Shown one piece after another: positions 21,090 to 32,609 of a DNA stretch of 64,000 nt. Both the position numbers and the translations under genes were made by a program. Position 1 is the stretch's first letter; each line of letters opens with the position of its first letter. Below the pieces are notes generated by a model. It ran no database searches, was not told where the DNA came from, and worked only from the letters and a program-made list of their open reading frames with translations. The stretch covers positions 9,545,894 to 9,609,893 of the forward strand of contig NC_058145.1 of assembly GCF_011075055.1 (NCBI RefSeq). The letters run 5' to 3'. This stretch comes from Mangifera indica (Eukaryota > Streptophyta > Magnoliopsida > Sapindales > Anacardiaceae).

Positions 21090-21810
21090 GGATTATTAAT
21101 ACAAGAGATGTTGAGGAAACAAAGCTGAAATTTTTGGATCAATCCAGTGTTTTCTCCACATTTCTTCCAGATTTTGTATTATAAATGTGGGTTAGAGCTC
21201 TAACTACAAACAATATATCTAGTATCAGAGCAGGATTCCAGAATCTACATTTTCGAAAATCAAGTGTCAATTCAACTTCCAAAGTACTTGTTTCTTACAT
21301 GCGTGGGCTATCTTTAATGCTCCAGAAAGAAAAAAAAATGTAAATAAACTTCCTACAGGTGTTTTGAGTTATTATTATAATAGAAAAAATTGAGGTTCCA
21401 CCTGCATAACTCAGCATGACACAAATAGAATTCGCATTGCATCATCTCCAGATATAACTTCAACCTAAGTAGTAGCACCCTTTTTCTCCGAAAGAATCAA
21501 ATCAGATGAAATCGAATTAATTATCATCTCTGATAATTTTGTTTCACGATGAAACCTAGATTCTTGGATCATGGTGCTTATATTTGAGATAGCTAATCTA
21601 ATTTTTCTTCATCACTACATGAGCATGATCTGAGTTCATTAATTTATGTACAACCTGACAATTATAGCCAAATAGATAATATAAGAAACAAATTTATTTC
21701 CAGATGCATTGTATTTTACTGAAAACCTGAAGTTTCCTCTTATATAAACCTCTATTAACCGCACTCATCCTTCACAAACTAAACTCTGTGAATTTGTCGA
21801 ACTCTCACCA
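21090..21810 (+). repeat. Gene-less copy of the eight-cysteine promoter region
   Basis: It matches 16820-17610: first a retroelement-like stretch with AGTATCAGAGCAGG at 21221, then the promoter with TATATAAACC near 21742 and the 5' UTR CTTCACAAACTAAACTCTGTG. After that the sequence diverges and no eight-cysteine coding region follows. The promoter half also begins the large duplicated block. Confidence 0.65.
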
Positions 21811-23569
21811 TTGGACTTAATAAATCCTAATAAACTTTTTAGTGGACCGAGATCTCATTAAACCAACTCAACCTTCAATTTGACGAACAAACTAAAATCG
21901 ACCCAATTAGGTAAATAAAAAAGTTAATCACAAAAGCCCAAAATCTCAAGTTATGAGTTACCCCAATAAATTATGTGATCTCAATTGTGACTTTTAGTAT
22001 TAATAGGATGGATACTATATATTACCTTGCATCAACAAATGCAATCCTTACTTTGTCTCTAACATATTTTATCTTTGCTTTAACAAACAAGCAAATTGTA
22101 TTAGTTTAGTCGGATCCAATCTAACAACCACCCCAATCTTCATCTGATAGAAGTGTATCATTTACTTTTACAAATAAAGTTTCAATGAATATGAGCTTAA
22201 TTAGGTGTTATATTAGAGGGTGCCAATTATTATTGTTTGACTTATTGAGAGATTTATTATTATCATCTCACCAATTTTAGTTTGCATATGAGGTGTTATT
22301 TTTACAATAAAATGAAACTTTAATCAAGCAATCTACAATATAAAATAAACATGCTGGTATACAACTTATTCTAATATCAATCCCCTTGAGCCATGAAGAG
22401 CTAACAAGTCAACCTAGGCCCTGCTCTTCAGGTCTTCAAAGATTCTTCTTTGTTTTTTTTTAAGTGTACAATACTTTGTTTTTGAGTTACAATTTTTTCT
22501 AATTAAAGAAAAATAAAACAAATTTAACTTTACATTCGTTAAAATTAGAAATTTTGAGTTACATTTGAGGAGAATTAGGTGAGAAAAGAATTACACCGGA
22601 AAGATAGAGAAGATATGACACATAGGTCCTATTATAAATAATTACAACCATGCATTCCCAAATAAATAAATTAAAAACACCTATAGCTTCATCATTGTAT
22701 ACTAAACATCATGCATAAATATCCATACATACATCATAATCAAAATTAATTAAATCAATTTTAATTATTAATCAAGTGTCAAATTACTTTTACCCCGCTA
22801 ATTTTGTATAATTACATTTAACTGCATAGATTTAGAAATTTGTAATTTGGTCCCCGTTAACGTAACTAGATTAAAACAGTAATTTTTGCCTCAAATGAGT
22901 GTGTAGATTGCATGAATACCCGTTTCTCGTATCACATCTGAAATTTAACAAAATTCCAGAAGCATGAACGACAAGACAAACAACTTGATGTATGAAAACC
23001 TTTTTCACTAATGAACAGACATTCATGCGAAATGAACAATTGTCCATACACAAAAACGTAGATGGATAGGGATATTCCATGACCATCACAGTTGAGGAAT
23101 GCGCTAATGAACAGTTGTCCCCTATTGTGTGAATGTTTGTTTGTAGTACATTTTCTAGATTCTGCTATAAAGCAGTTATTGAAAAACCTTCCCAAATTCG
23201 GCATGACTTTGCTGGGATAAGATAATACGACATGAAAGCCTATCTCACACTAGCAAAAACCCTCGAAATGTGTAACGACATGAATCAAAGGTGATTTTGG
23301 GCAACAACACAAAACGGTTTGACATTCAATGAATTTTAAACTTGCACAATTTTAACAAATTTTACATGCAAATATCTAATAGATACAACTCAACAATTTC
23401 ACACAATTTATCTTATCTTGACCTCAACAATTTGCAACAACATAATGCAAACCGAATTATAGATGGAACATGTAGATATCAAAATTACATGTAACTACAT
23501 ACATATTCAATCAATCATCAATAGGTATATTTTCATGTATGTTTCCCTAAACAATGACTTTGATATCAC
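21811..23569. other. Unassigned duplicated sequence, no gene recognised
   Basis: This is present in both copies of the segmental duplication (counterpart 44690-46462). It contains only short chance frames. The part adjoining 23557-23569 has a decayed primer-site complement, so the upper portion is probably the leader of a minus-strand copia element. Confidence 0.4.
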
Positions 23570-25160
23570 TGTAGGGAATTTCGACAAAACATACATGAAC
23601 ATGACAACATCAATCATGCGGTGTTTAAAACATAATATCTGTCTCTGAAGGCTCTTTCAATCTTTTCGTGGCAAGAAAATCACTCTCTAACACACAATAG
23701 GGTAGCAACTTGGTATCCGTATGAAGCATAGACGAAAGGAGGCTAAAATCATACATAAAAGACTGTTAAGGCTCTATTCACAAATAGTAAGTGTGGAGTA
23801 AATAAACATTCAAATGTTTGTTTTTGAAAAAATGTGAAATTGTGAAATCATCTCTTTATTCATAAGATGCCATAAATGCTCATTCGTTGTCGAATGACTG
23901 GTCGTTCATCCTTAATTCTTATCCTTTACAATTAGTGAATTATTTGGATTTTCAAGCATAAATTCAGATAAAGTTTTATCCTAATCTAACTGACCTATGA
24001 ACGACCATTTATAGGTTATGAATGATTGTTCATGGTCAAAGAAAAAGTCAAACTAGGATGATTCAATTTTATTGAACAAACCTAGTCCATTCCCAATTTC
24101 ATCTTAACCCAAACATTTTATGATTTTCGCTAAATAACCTTATGATGCTAGGGTTTGAATTGACTCTTATATGTGTGTAACTTATAAGCTCTCTATTGAG
24201 TTTGTAATGTTAAGATTCGGGTTGAATGTGGACATAGACCAAAATTGGCCTTTAGCAAGGCATCATGACTACCTTCATCAATAAAGTGTCAGCAAACAAC
24301 TTTTAAGCCTTGTCAACTTTACGGTTATGTATAATTCAATCCCTTTGTTAACTAATATCTCTCAAGACTTCCATATAGATATGTGTCTATCTAAGCAACT
24401 TCTCAATATGAACTGATATACATTAATGACTAAACGATTCAAACTGAGCTCTAACTCAATCTCACTATAGCCATAAATTCAAATAATTATCGATGTCTTT
24501 TAGTATTCTCATTCGAGATACATTTTTTTTATACTCAAGAGTGACATATCTTCTATTGATCCATTATAGCCTTGATACAAATCTTGGTATAACCAATCAC
24601 TATCTTTATGGTTACCTTTATTGCAATAACATATTAGGTGTCATTAAACCATATCAATCTTTCTATGAGATGGTCTCGTGACCTCAAGTCAAAAGATCAT
24701 GTGTACCTATGAGTTAGAAGATGTATCCCATAGACAATAAAATAACCATCCATATGGAAATCCTCAAGTCATATTAATCCGATGAACACATCAACAATGT
24801 GCACCCATGTATTGTATCAAGTTGTCAACTAACAATTTCAACATGTGAGAATTGTCATCACCCTTTTAGTGAAATCATTTAATACTATGATAATCTCATC
24901 TCCATTACTTGTACCCCTAGTCAAAGTAATGTCGGGATTATGAACGATTCTAAAATGACCATCTAATATGTTCATAGAGTTCTCATGATCAATTGTCAAA
25001 TCCCCTCATCACGATTCAATCATTTTAAGGGCATATTATTTTTATGAACATATTAGATGTATGTTAATATGAATAAATGATAAAACATTTTTATTAATAA
25101 ATGAATTAATTACAACATTCATAAGTACAAATCAATTAGCTTTAAGGCATTACCCTAACA
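23570..25160 (-). mobile_element. Minus-strand copia LTR remnant, duplicated copy 1
   Basis: Read on the minus strand, the LTR starts TGTTAGGGTAATGCC at 25160 and ends CCCTACA at 23570. It is followed by a degenerate initiator-Met primer site (clear in copy 2 as TGGTATCAAAGC at 46461-46450). Its length, about 1.59 kb, and internal text such as CTTTTGACTTGAGGTCAC resemble the 1.6-kb LTRs of the copia element at 49915, so it is an older member of that lineage. No matching second LTR was found. Confidence 0.65.
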
Positions 25161-25164
25161 TGTT

Positions 25165-26310
25165 GTAGATATCAGAAAATGGCATATTTTTCAAATGGGT
25201 GCAAAAAATGTTTTTTTTAATGGAGATCTTTCTGAACAAATTTATATGAAAGCTCTACCTGGCTATAGGCATCCACCTAGCAAGGTTTTCGATCTTTGTA
25301 AAGTCTTTTATGGACTTAAACAAACTCCAAGAGCATGGTTTGCCAAATTAAACTTTACCATCTGATAATTTGGATTTTCTTCTATCTATTATGATAATGT
25401 TTTCTTCATTCGCAAAAATGAGAGAGGATGTACTATGTTATTGTTATATGTTGATGATATGATTATTATTGGAGATGATATGCAGGGTATTATTGAGTTA
25501 AAACAATTTCTCAACTTACAATTTGAAATTAGGGGTCTTGGATTGAGAATGGTTCTCTTAATGGATGCCCCTATTTTTTCCAAGATTGGATGGGCCTTGG
25601 TCACTTGAGTTATTTCTTTGGGCTAGAAATTTCTTGTTATGGTACTAGTTATCATTTATCTTAAGTTAAATATGCTACTGATCTTTTATCTCGTGTTGGC
25701 TTGTCAGATTATAAAACTACCAACACTTCATTTAAGGCCAATGTTAAGCTTTCTCCTACAGAAGGGGTTTTTCTTGATAATCCCACTCTTTACAAATAAC
25801 TAGTTAGAAGTCTTATCTACTTAACTTCCATTTGACCAAATATAACATATTTTGATGTTGATTAGGTAGGAGATCCATTAGATAGATATTCCATCGCAGG
25901 TTATAACTTCTTTCTAGGGGATTCTTTCATCTCTTATATTGTAAGAAGCAAACTATCATTTCTCGTTGAAGTATAGATTCAAAGTATAGAGCATTTGTAA
26001 ACACTAATTTCGAGCTTCTTAGATTTCAATTATTGTTACAAGATATGAGAGTCTTTCGATCCAAAGTTATAAACATCTATTATGATAATCAAAATGTCAT
26101 TTATATTACCCACAATGATGTTTTTCATTAGTGCACTAAACACATTGAGATTGATTGTCACTGGGTATCATTTGGTCAATGATACCTTTCATCTTACCTC
26201 AATTCTTTATGTTGATCAAGTAGCTAATGTCTTCATTAAGACTCATTATACAGGATGTTTTTATAACTTATATTACAAACTCAAGTTAGCAATTTTTTTG
26301 TCTACTTGAG
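25165..26310 (+). pseudogene. Ty1/copia RT-RNase H fragment, duplicated copy 1
   Basis: Translated pieces in several frames give copia reverse transcriptase and RNase H motifs in order. These include a NVFFNGDLSEQIYMKA-like block, GLKQTPRAWFAKL, the catalytic LLYVDDMIIIGDD near 25440, and RNase H pieces near 25970-26120. Stops and frameshifts are frequent, so it is dead. A copia 3' LTR start follows at 26322. The same fragment is at 47485-48600. Confidence 0.8.
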
Positions 26311-26321
26311 TTTGAGAGAAA

Positions 26322-26495
26322 TGTTAAAATATATTTTGAATATACTTTAAATATATTCTAAATATTTTAGAATATTTTCTGTTATTGATTTTCCAATTGT
26401 ATATGATTTACTTTATATTCGTAAGACTCATGTATACATTTAGTCATGTATCAATATACAAATTTCATCTCATTAAATTATAACAAAACTGTAAC
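26322..26495 (+). repeat. Truncated 3' LTR of the old copia fragment, copy 1
   Basis: It starts TGTTAAAATATATTTTGAAT just after a purine-rich GAGTTTGAGAGAA polypurine tract, and continues through CATTTAGTCATGTATCAATA. The right end is not clear. The counterpart begins at 48622. Confidence 0.6.
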
Positions 26496-27852
26496 GGAGT
26501 TATACTTTTTTTCTTGGAAAAAATTGTTGGGAGAAATTATAGAACATTGCTTGCTTAATCTTGATATAGTTAGATTTGTTTATTAGGCTAAAATGATATT
26601 TTATAAATAAAGATCCTAGTAATTAAACATAATGTTGTTGATATAATTATATTGCACAATTCTAATAGAAGTGTTGTATATATGTTATTTATTACAAAAA
26701 TGTGTATGAAAATGGTGTGAAAATGCCCACAAAACAAAAATTAGGCTCTATAGATATGTCCAAACCATGAGAAACACCTCGAGATCTCTTTTGAGTGACT
26801 TTACTTAATTCATCAAACCTTATCACCAAAGACACAATTAGGCATGTCACATGGTTCCTTAACAAGAGCTTAGAATGGAAAGAGGTAAGACATAAGTGCA
26901 CACCCTTCTCATGACAGAGTATGCCTAGGTAAGATAGCTTGCCTTATCAAGATAATGATAGCCATTACAATGCAAAACTCTTTCATATACTGACATGGAA
27001 TGCATAATTCTATTTGTTGTAATGGTAAGGGAACATATATCCCATACTAACTGTCCTAGTAAGACTAATAAATATTTGTCCACCATGTCATTTTCCTTCA
27101 AAGAGGAGTCAAAGTTTGAACTCCTCTCTTTTGCAATGGACAAACACACCACTCGTAGTATCAAATTCCCACCTACGCAAACCAATAGTACCAGTTAGTT
27201 AGCTAGCGACAGAAAACTCTTAGAGTGGAAACAACCTATGTTCCATGAACTGGTTTGAATACTCCTTCAATCAATTGACAAAATGAAAATCTCATAATAT
27301 CAAGAGGCTTAGAAATGTTTGAAGTACAAAAGACTCAAACCAACCGTTCAACACACTTACAAAATAAGTGTTACAACTATCTCGTGATGCAAATAAAACA
27401 CGTCTTATCAAATTCCATGGAGAAATAGAATAACAAGACTTGATACATTACTTGAAATGAATGAAACAATAATTATGCCAACTAAGACATCCTCGTCACA
27501 AAGATTTTGCAATCTTCACATGACATCAAACAATGAGAAAAGTTTTTGAAGTTTTACTCGCATTCCCAAAATTGTGAGACAAATGTTATACAATATTCTT
27601 TTGTCTGGAAGATAGCTCCTTGAGAAGTATCACTTCAATGGAACATGTCTAAGTAGTTATGATTAACAATTAGTTACAACACCAACAATCAAGTACTTCT
27701 CTTGTCTCCATTCACCCAGGATTGCAAATAAACCTTTTGCTTGGTTATAGTGACAACTTAATAAAATGGTAAATCTCTACAATTTTGACAAGTTGATTTT
27801 CCTATTCTCCTATGTTTTTAACAAGAGAAAGTTATCTCCTCCTTTCTAGTTG

Positions 27853-27858
<6 letters not shown>
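26496..27858. other. Unassigned duplicated repeat sequence
   Basis: No gene is recognised. The text is shared with 48800-49914 and 59753-60092. The empty target site for the copia insertion of copy 2 is here at 27516-27521 (TCACAT). Confidence 0.4.

Positions 27859-27923
<65 letters not shown>
27859..27923. repeat. Compound microsatellite (TC)~19(TA)~13
   Basis: A pure TC tract from 27859 to about 27897 runs directly into a pure TA tract to 27923. The paralogous locus at 60093-60239 is more than twice as long. Confidence 0.95.
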
Positions 27924-27927
<4 letters not shown>

Positions 27928-28326
27928 CTAAATAAATCATCAGAATTATAAAGGAATAAGGAATACTAATTTTTTTTTTGAATGCAAATCTTTTCTCTCA
28001 ATCTAAAATATAAATGAAAAATATGAGGAGAGTGAGACCCATACAGATACAATGCATACATAGAAAAACGAACACAAAAAGACTAAGAATTGCATGACTA
28101 ATTTTTCAATACTCATACATTTTTTGGAGGATATCTTGTAATAGTAGCCAATAACACGCCATGGGCATAAGTTTTTCAACTATGGGGTCGAACAATATTA
28201 AAAACCTGTTGTTTCCTTCATTTTTTTCTTTATTTAATACATATTCAGTTAGTAACAAGAAATCTGGTCAATTAGTCATCAAACTAACTATATGTTGCTA
28301 TGTGATTACGATGTATATATTTATTT

Positions 28327-29023
28327 GGCCAAAGGACTACCCAATATTTCCTCCGTTGACTTTGAAAATCCCATTTATCCACCCGTGGACGGTTAAAACT
28401 AACGATTTCAAGGGTAAAATTATTATTTTGTCTGTATTATAGAAAAATAATCTAAAATTTGATTTAATTTTCTCCCATAAACCCTAAAAACTAACAATTT
28501 TCCCCAACCTAAGTTTTAAAAAACAACATTTTTCCCCTAGGATTTTCAATTTTTCAGATTCAATTTTTTGGTGTCGATTCTCCCTCTTCGGTGACCTCCA
28601 AGCGATGCCTCTTCCTCTTCGGCGTAGTCTCCTTCCGGCGGCTCTCCTTAGAGTGGTTGTCGACGAAGACGAGTCGTCTCCATCAAGATAAAGACGAGGT
28701 CTTCATCGACGACCACTCTCGGAAGAGCCGTCGGAAGGAGATTGTGCTGGAGAGGAAGAGGCATCACCTGGAGGTCACCAGAGAGGAAGAAACGATATCG
28801 GAAAATTGAATCTGAAAAACTGAAAACCCTAGGGGGAAAATGTTGTTTTTTAAAACTTGGGTTGGGGTGAAATTATTAGTTTTAAGGGTTTAGGGGGGAA
28901 AAATGATATAACTAACAGACTTAATTAATTCTAACTGCCCATGAATGGGTAAATGAGATTTTCAAAGTTAACGGGGGGAAACTGGGAAATGTGCATACTT
29001 TGGGTGGGAATAGTGCTTTGGCC
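28327..29023. mobile_element. Foldback Mutator-like element, only in duplication copy 1
   Basis: The ends read GGCCAAAGGACTA and, inverted, GGCCAAAGCACTA. A perfect 9-bp target duplication TATTTATTT lies at 28318-28326 and 29024-29032. Almost the entire 697 bp is an imperfect palindrome: GTGACCTCCAAGCGATGCC at 28589 pairs with its inverse near 28770, and CTCTTAGAGTGG-like text pairs around a centre near 28690. The GC-rich centre has open frames on both strands because of the fold. No transposase. Copy 2 has the uninterrupted site at 61722-61730. Confidence 0.9.
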
Positions 29024-29361
29024 TATTTATTTCTCAATTCTGTCTCAACTCTTAAATTACGATTAAATGGACGCATGTAAGGTCAAACCCAAGTTACAGT
29101 TACTTGACGAAATTGATCACCGTCAGCCACTTTCTTCCTCCTGCCGGCATCACATTAATTAATTTCTCGTATGAATTTAATTAATCCTAACTACTAGTCC
29201 TGACTTATCATATAATTTATATGAGCAGATCTATATGAATTTAATTTAGTCTTTGGTTTCTCATATCCAATGTCCTCAGTTAGAGATTGCATGATTGATT
29301 TTATGCCCCACAGAAACCTAAAAATCAAACTTACAAACATTTTAAGAGAAGTTTAAATGCT

Positions 29362-29574
29362 TTGCAAGTTGAAGTTTCTGCGTGTGCTTGCAGCAACGCT
29401 CCTATGCCTCTCAATACAAAGTTATCCCTTCGTCATGATATTGATTATATAGAAGAAGAAACTCAAGCACAACATATCCTTATTTCCCTATATATCTTCA
29501 TAGAACATGAACAAAATGAAGTTAAACTAGAAAACGAAAGGTTGATTGAGATTAAATATGAAGACTTTATCTAG
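29362..29574 (+). other. Short open frame conserved in both duplication copies, unidentified
   Basis: It could encode 70 residues beginning MQVEVSACACSNAP, with an acidic C-terminal half. The counterpart at 61971-62231 keeps the frame further upstream (MPHRSLQNQTYKHFKRSLNA) because copy 1 lost a base near 29315. The C-termini differ through small indels. I do not recognise the protein. It may be the last exon of a lost gene or a chance frame. Confidence 0.25.
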
Positions 29575-29623
29575 ATGTTGTGAGTTTGTATAAGAACAAT
29601 GAAAGTCAGAGCTATGGCTATGT

Positions 29624-30060
29624 AGGGGTGTTTAAAACTAGTTAACCAAACCTTTCTGTCAATTTTTTGAACTGAACCAAATTTTTGGTTTAAAAAAATC
29701 AAGAATCGAAACTAAACTGATTTAAAGATTAACCTATTTTAAATCAAGCCAAAAATACCAATTAACCAAACCAAATTTTTGATTAATCAATTTTGAACCA
29801 AATTTCAAAGAATTATCCTATTTTAGTATTTTTTCAATCTTTTAAAAATATATTTAATGTTTTATTAATATTTTATTCAATTTTTTCAAAACTAGTTTGA
29901 TTCGGTTAACTAGTTTTGAAAATTAAACAAAACAATAACCAAATCAAAAAATCGGTTTTTTTATATTTTTAAATTGATATCTGAACCGATTTTTCAAATA
30001 TCCTATTTTTTTGTTCAAAGATCAGTTTGGTTTAGTTACTGGGTAATCTTGAGCACCTTT
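29624..30060. repeat. TIR element with GGTGTTTAAAAC-type ends, copy 1
   Basis: The left end GGGGTGTTTAAAACTAGTTA and the inverted right end AAAGGTGCTCAAGATTACCC are related. The interior is rich in AACCAAACC / GGTTTGGTT text in both orientations. It is present in both duplication copies (62325-62764), so it predates the duplication. It is non-coding. Confidence 0.55.
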
Positions 30061-30463
30061 AGCAATGAGGTTAATTTGCTTCAATTTCAATTTCAACATC
30101 CAATTAATTACATGCAGTTTTTCAGTAAGACGTGTGACTAAGGAATGTGAAATTAAGAAGCAACAAATTAAGATCTTTCATATGTCTACCAGAAGTGGCG
30201 TGTGACGAAGATCTGTGAATTAATGCGAATTCAATGTGTATATATTTGTAATTTTAAAGTGGGAAAATACATATTTTTGAGTGTACGTATTTGTAATTAT
30301 TTTGTACATACAAATAGAATTTGTCAGCAGCCTTATTAGAACGATGTAATTATATAGTCAATTAAATTGTGTTTGTATTAAACACAATTTGATTTAAGAA
30401 GATGACTTGTTAAAGAAGATGAAATTAATTTTATCTGGTTGAGTTTCTACTTAATTTTCATGC

Positions 30464-30470
30464 TATAAAA
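30464..30470 (+). promoter_or_regulatory. TATA box of the eight-cysteine gene at 30564
   Basis: TATAAAA lies 100 bp before the ATG. The same motif at the same distance is in copy 2 (63169-63175). An RY-like CATGCA follows at 30474. Confidence 0.7.
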
Positions 30471-30563
30471 CCCCATGCAAAGAGCCTAAAAAATCCATCA
30501 CTTGCATTCGCATTCTCAAGCTATCAACTTTCAAAATCCCTAAACAGTTGTCAGTTCTCTCCA

Positions 30564-30899
30564 ATGGCTTCTTCCAAGGCAGCTGTTATTTCAACTGCTC
30601 TCCTCTTCAGCGCTCTGCTGATCTCCCTCATCCCATCCTTATCAGCCGCCCCTTCCTGCTCATCTGCGAACCTCATGGCTGTGGCTACGTCATGTGTCCG
30701 TCCCTTCACGCGTTTGGATCGACCAACCAATGCTTGCTGCAATGTCATCTCAGCTAATGCAAGCGCATGCTTTTGCCCCGCTATTACGCTCTTCAACGCA
30801 ACTGCGAATATAATTGTGAATGTAAGTGCGGTGGCGACCTTATTCAACACCACATGCACTAATTTTACCATCGGCGTTAATGGCACTGCATGCGTGTGA
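30564..30899 (+). CDS. Secreted eight-cysteine (nsLTP / protease-inhibitor-like) protein, copy 1
   Basis: The gene encodes 111 residues in a single exon, ATG 30564 to TGA 30897-30899. Residues 1-29 form a clear signal peptide (hydrophobic STALLFSALLISLIPSL, then SAA). The mature part has the eight-cysteine pattern C32-x11-C44-x13-C58C59-x9-C69-x1-C71-x26-C98-x11-C110, as in plant lipid-transfer and alpha-amylase/trypsin inhibitor proteins. These usually form four disulfides around a hydrophobic cavity and act in the apothecium-free extracellular space or cell wall. Unusually there are six N-glycosylation sequons (N65, N78, N86, N95, N100, N106). A TATA box lies 100 bp upstream and an AATAAA near 31054. 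The spacing does not match the common type 1 or 2 nsLTPs, so substrate is unknown. The paralog is at 63269. Confidence 0.9.
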   Translation: MASSKAAVISTALLFSALLISLIPSLSAAPSCSSANLMAVATSCVRPFTRLDRPTNACCNVISANASACFCPAITLFNATANIIVNVSAVATLFNTTCTNFTIGVNGTACV

Positions 30900-31341
30900 A
30901 AATCTACTCCATATACCATCGATCTTCACCTCACCCACCTACGATAAATAATAAGGGTTTCGTGATCAGGTAATAAGACTTGTGGATTTATGATCAACCA
31001 TGTTTGATTGTGTATCTGTAAGAGTTTATAGTCAAGCTGTTATGCCTTCTACAAATAAAATGTACACTACCAATTACACTACGATGGAAGAAAGGTTTTA
31101 TAAAAGCCCTCTTTCTCGCCATATGTAGCTTATGGATTTATAATATTATGCTAATGTGAGATCGATGGATATTTTAAATTTCAGTTCTTGGCATGACATT
31201 ATTATGATTATTATCTTTCTTTTCAGTCTCACCATGGAGAAATGCAGGTTTGAGATTATCAAAAACTTAATCTCATCATGATATACCAATCCTGGAACTG
31301 AGTCTTCTTAAACAAAAGAATTTAATATGAAAATAACAATG
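30900..31341 (+). other. 3' UTR and downstream flank of the eight-cysteine gene, copy 1
   Basis: A polyadenylation-type AATAAA lies near 31054-31059. The whole stretch is nearly identical to 63593-64000, with small indels such as a missing stretch near 31125-31155 in copy 2. No other gene is seen. Confidence 0.6.
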
Positions 31342-31759
31342 CATTGACAGTAATGCTCAGCAATAAGAAATAGTAGATATTACGTACAAATCATATAAAA
31401 AAAATAGCTAAAACAACACTTGTTTATCAAATTGAAATGAGTGATTTTGCTTTTGAATTTGTTTTTGATTGATAAACGAATGAACTGAAGAGATAAGAGC
31501 TCTGCTTTTGATGGAGAAGCTTTTTCCGTGGTGAACAGAATAGAGTTTTAGCCTTTTAGCTTGTAGTGGAAGGAACTAGTGTTTCCCGGTTCATCTAATT
31601 TCTCCTTCAACAAAGGGTAAGGAACTAATTTTTTATACATGATATTTAACTTTGGCTCTGTTGTGAACTGTAAATTTTGCTTATGTTTGACAAACGGCCA
31701 AGGCTTTTTCTTACTACAGATATCTCACCGGCTTTGAGTTATTTTTCATTATTAGCTTT

Positions 31760-32060
31760 ATTGGTTTTTCCCTCATAAAAGATTTTAATAATCTTAACAA
31801 TGATTGTCATATAATACACGAATAATCTAATTATCATATTTATAATAAATATTAAAATATTATTAATGTTATGTTAACTTTATTATAATTTTATTCTTAA
31901 TTATTAATTTTAAGGATAAAAAATATTTGTAATATAAAAAATATTATAAAATAATTATATCTGATAATTTTTACGATATTTAAATAAAATAAAATCTTAA
32001 TTTTTGTATTATATTTTATCAAACACAATAATTATTTATATTTATTTATTTTTATCAAAC
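31760..32060 (-). repeat. MITE family B copy 3 (inverted, partial)
   Basis: It follows the block order of 36333-36775: TAATCTAATTATCA, AATTTTAAGGATAAAAAATA, and TTTATCAAACACAATAATTATTTATA. It is truncated at its left side. The sequence from 31342 to 31760 shows no gene. Confidence 0.5.
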
Positions 32061-32084
32061 ATAATAATAACTTATATTTAATAA

Positions 32085-32265
32085 TATTGAATAATATTAT
32101 ATATATATCTATTTTTTATATATACATATATAAATATATCATCATATGATTATGTGTTATTTTATTATTAATTTAAAATTATTTAATTACATAATAATAT
32201 ATTTATGTGTATACATATTTATGTTTCAAAAATATTTATACATTATTTTATTGAATAATATTATA
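32085..32265. repeat. AT-rich palindromic MITE, family A copy 4
   Basis: It is bounded on both sides by TTGAATAATATTATA, a probable target duplication. Inside is the family-A palindrome with ATATATCATCATATGATTAT, TTATTAATTTAAAATTATT and TATGTGTATACATATTTATG. Confidence 0.6.
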
Positions 32266-32609
32266 GGTTACCCGTTGTGATATTAACCTTTTATTATTTT
32301 AATAAAATATTGTTAAAACTAAATGCACCATTAAAATAATATTATCGGCACAACATGTATCTAATGAGCCACTAATAAAAAATTTTAAAATATATATTAT
32401 AATTTAAAAATTCCTTATATTTCTCAATTCATTCCAATATTATCAATTTATTTTTTTAAGAAACTAGGCTGTGGGTTATGCCGGGTCCAAGGTCGTCATA
32501 GTTGTGAGCCTTTGGACCGGATTGATTCAAACAAATCAAAATGCTCTCAACACAGCTCTATGTATATGGGGTTAAGTCACTTCAGTCCTTAAACGAACTC
32601 ACCCATTTA

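Larger units (their letters stand above)
21335..31341 (+). repeat. Large segmental duplication, copy 1
   Basis: Collinear and mostly identical by eye with 44195-64000. Homology starts at CTTCCTACAGGTGTTTTGA and still holds at the end of the window. Differences are discrete insertions or deletions: the Mutator-like element at 28327 is only here, 578 bp at 23873-24450 are only here, and the copia element at 49915 and TIR element at 60512 are only in copy 2. Base offset of the starts is about 22.9 kb, and PSY lies between the copies. Confidence 0.9.

Noticed and set aside
23873..24450. A transposon insertion in copy 1
   Set aside because: No target duplication or terminal repeat flanks the segment and it forms part of a continuous LTR, so a deletion in copy 2 is the simpler explanation.
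28591..28809. 72-codon charged frame inside the Mutator-like element
   Set aside because: The frame arises from the GC-rich palindromic centre and has no homology I recognise.
30551..30919. Minus-strand frame of 122 codons opposite the eight-cysteine gene (and its twin at 63256-63612)
   Set aside because: It is antisense to a gene with a clear signal peptide and eight cysteines; its conservation follows from the plus-strand gene.
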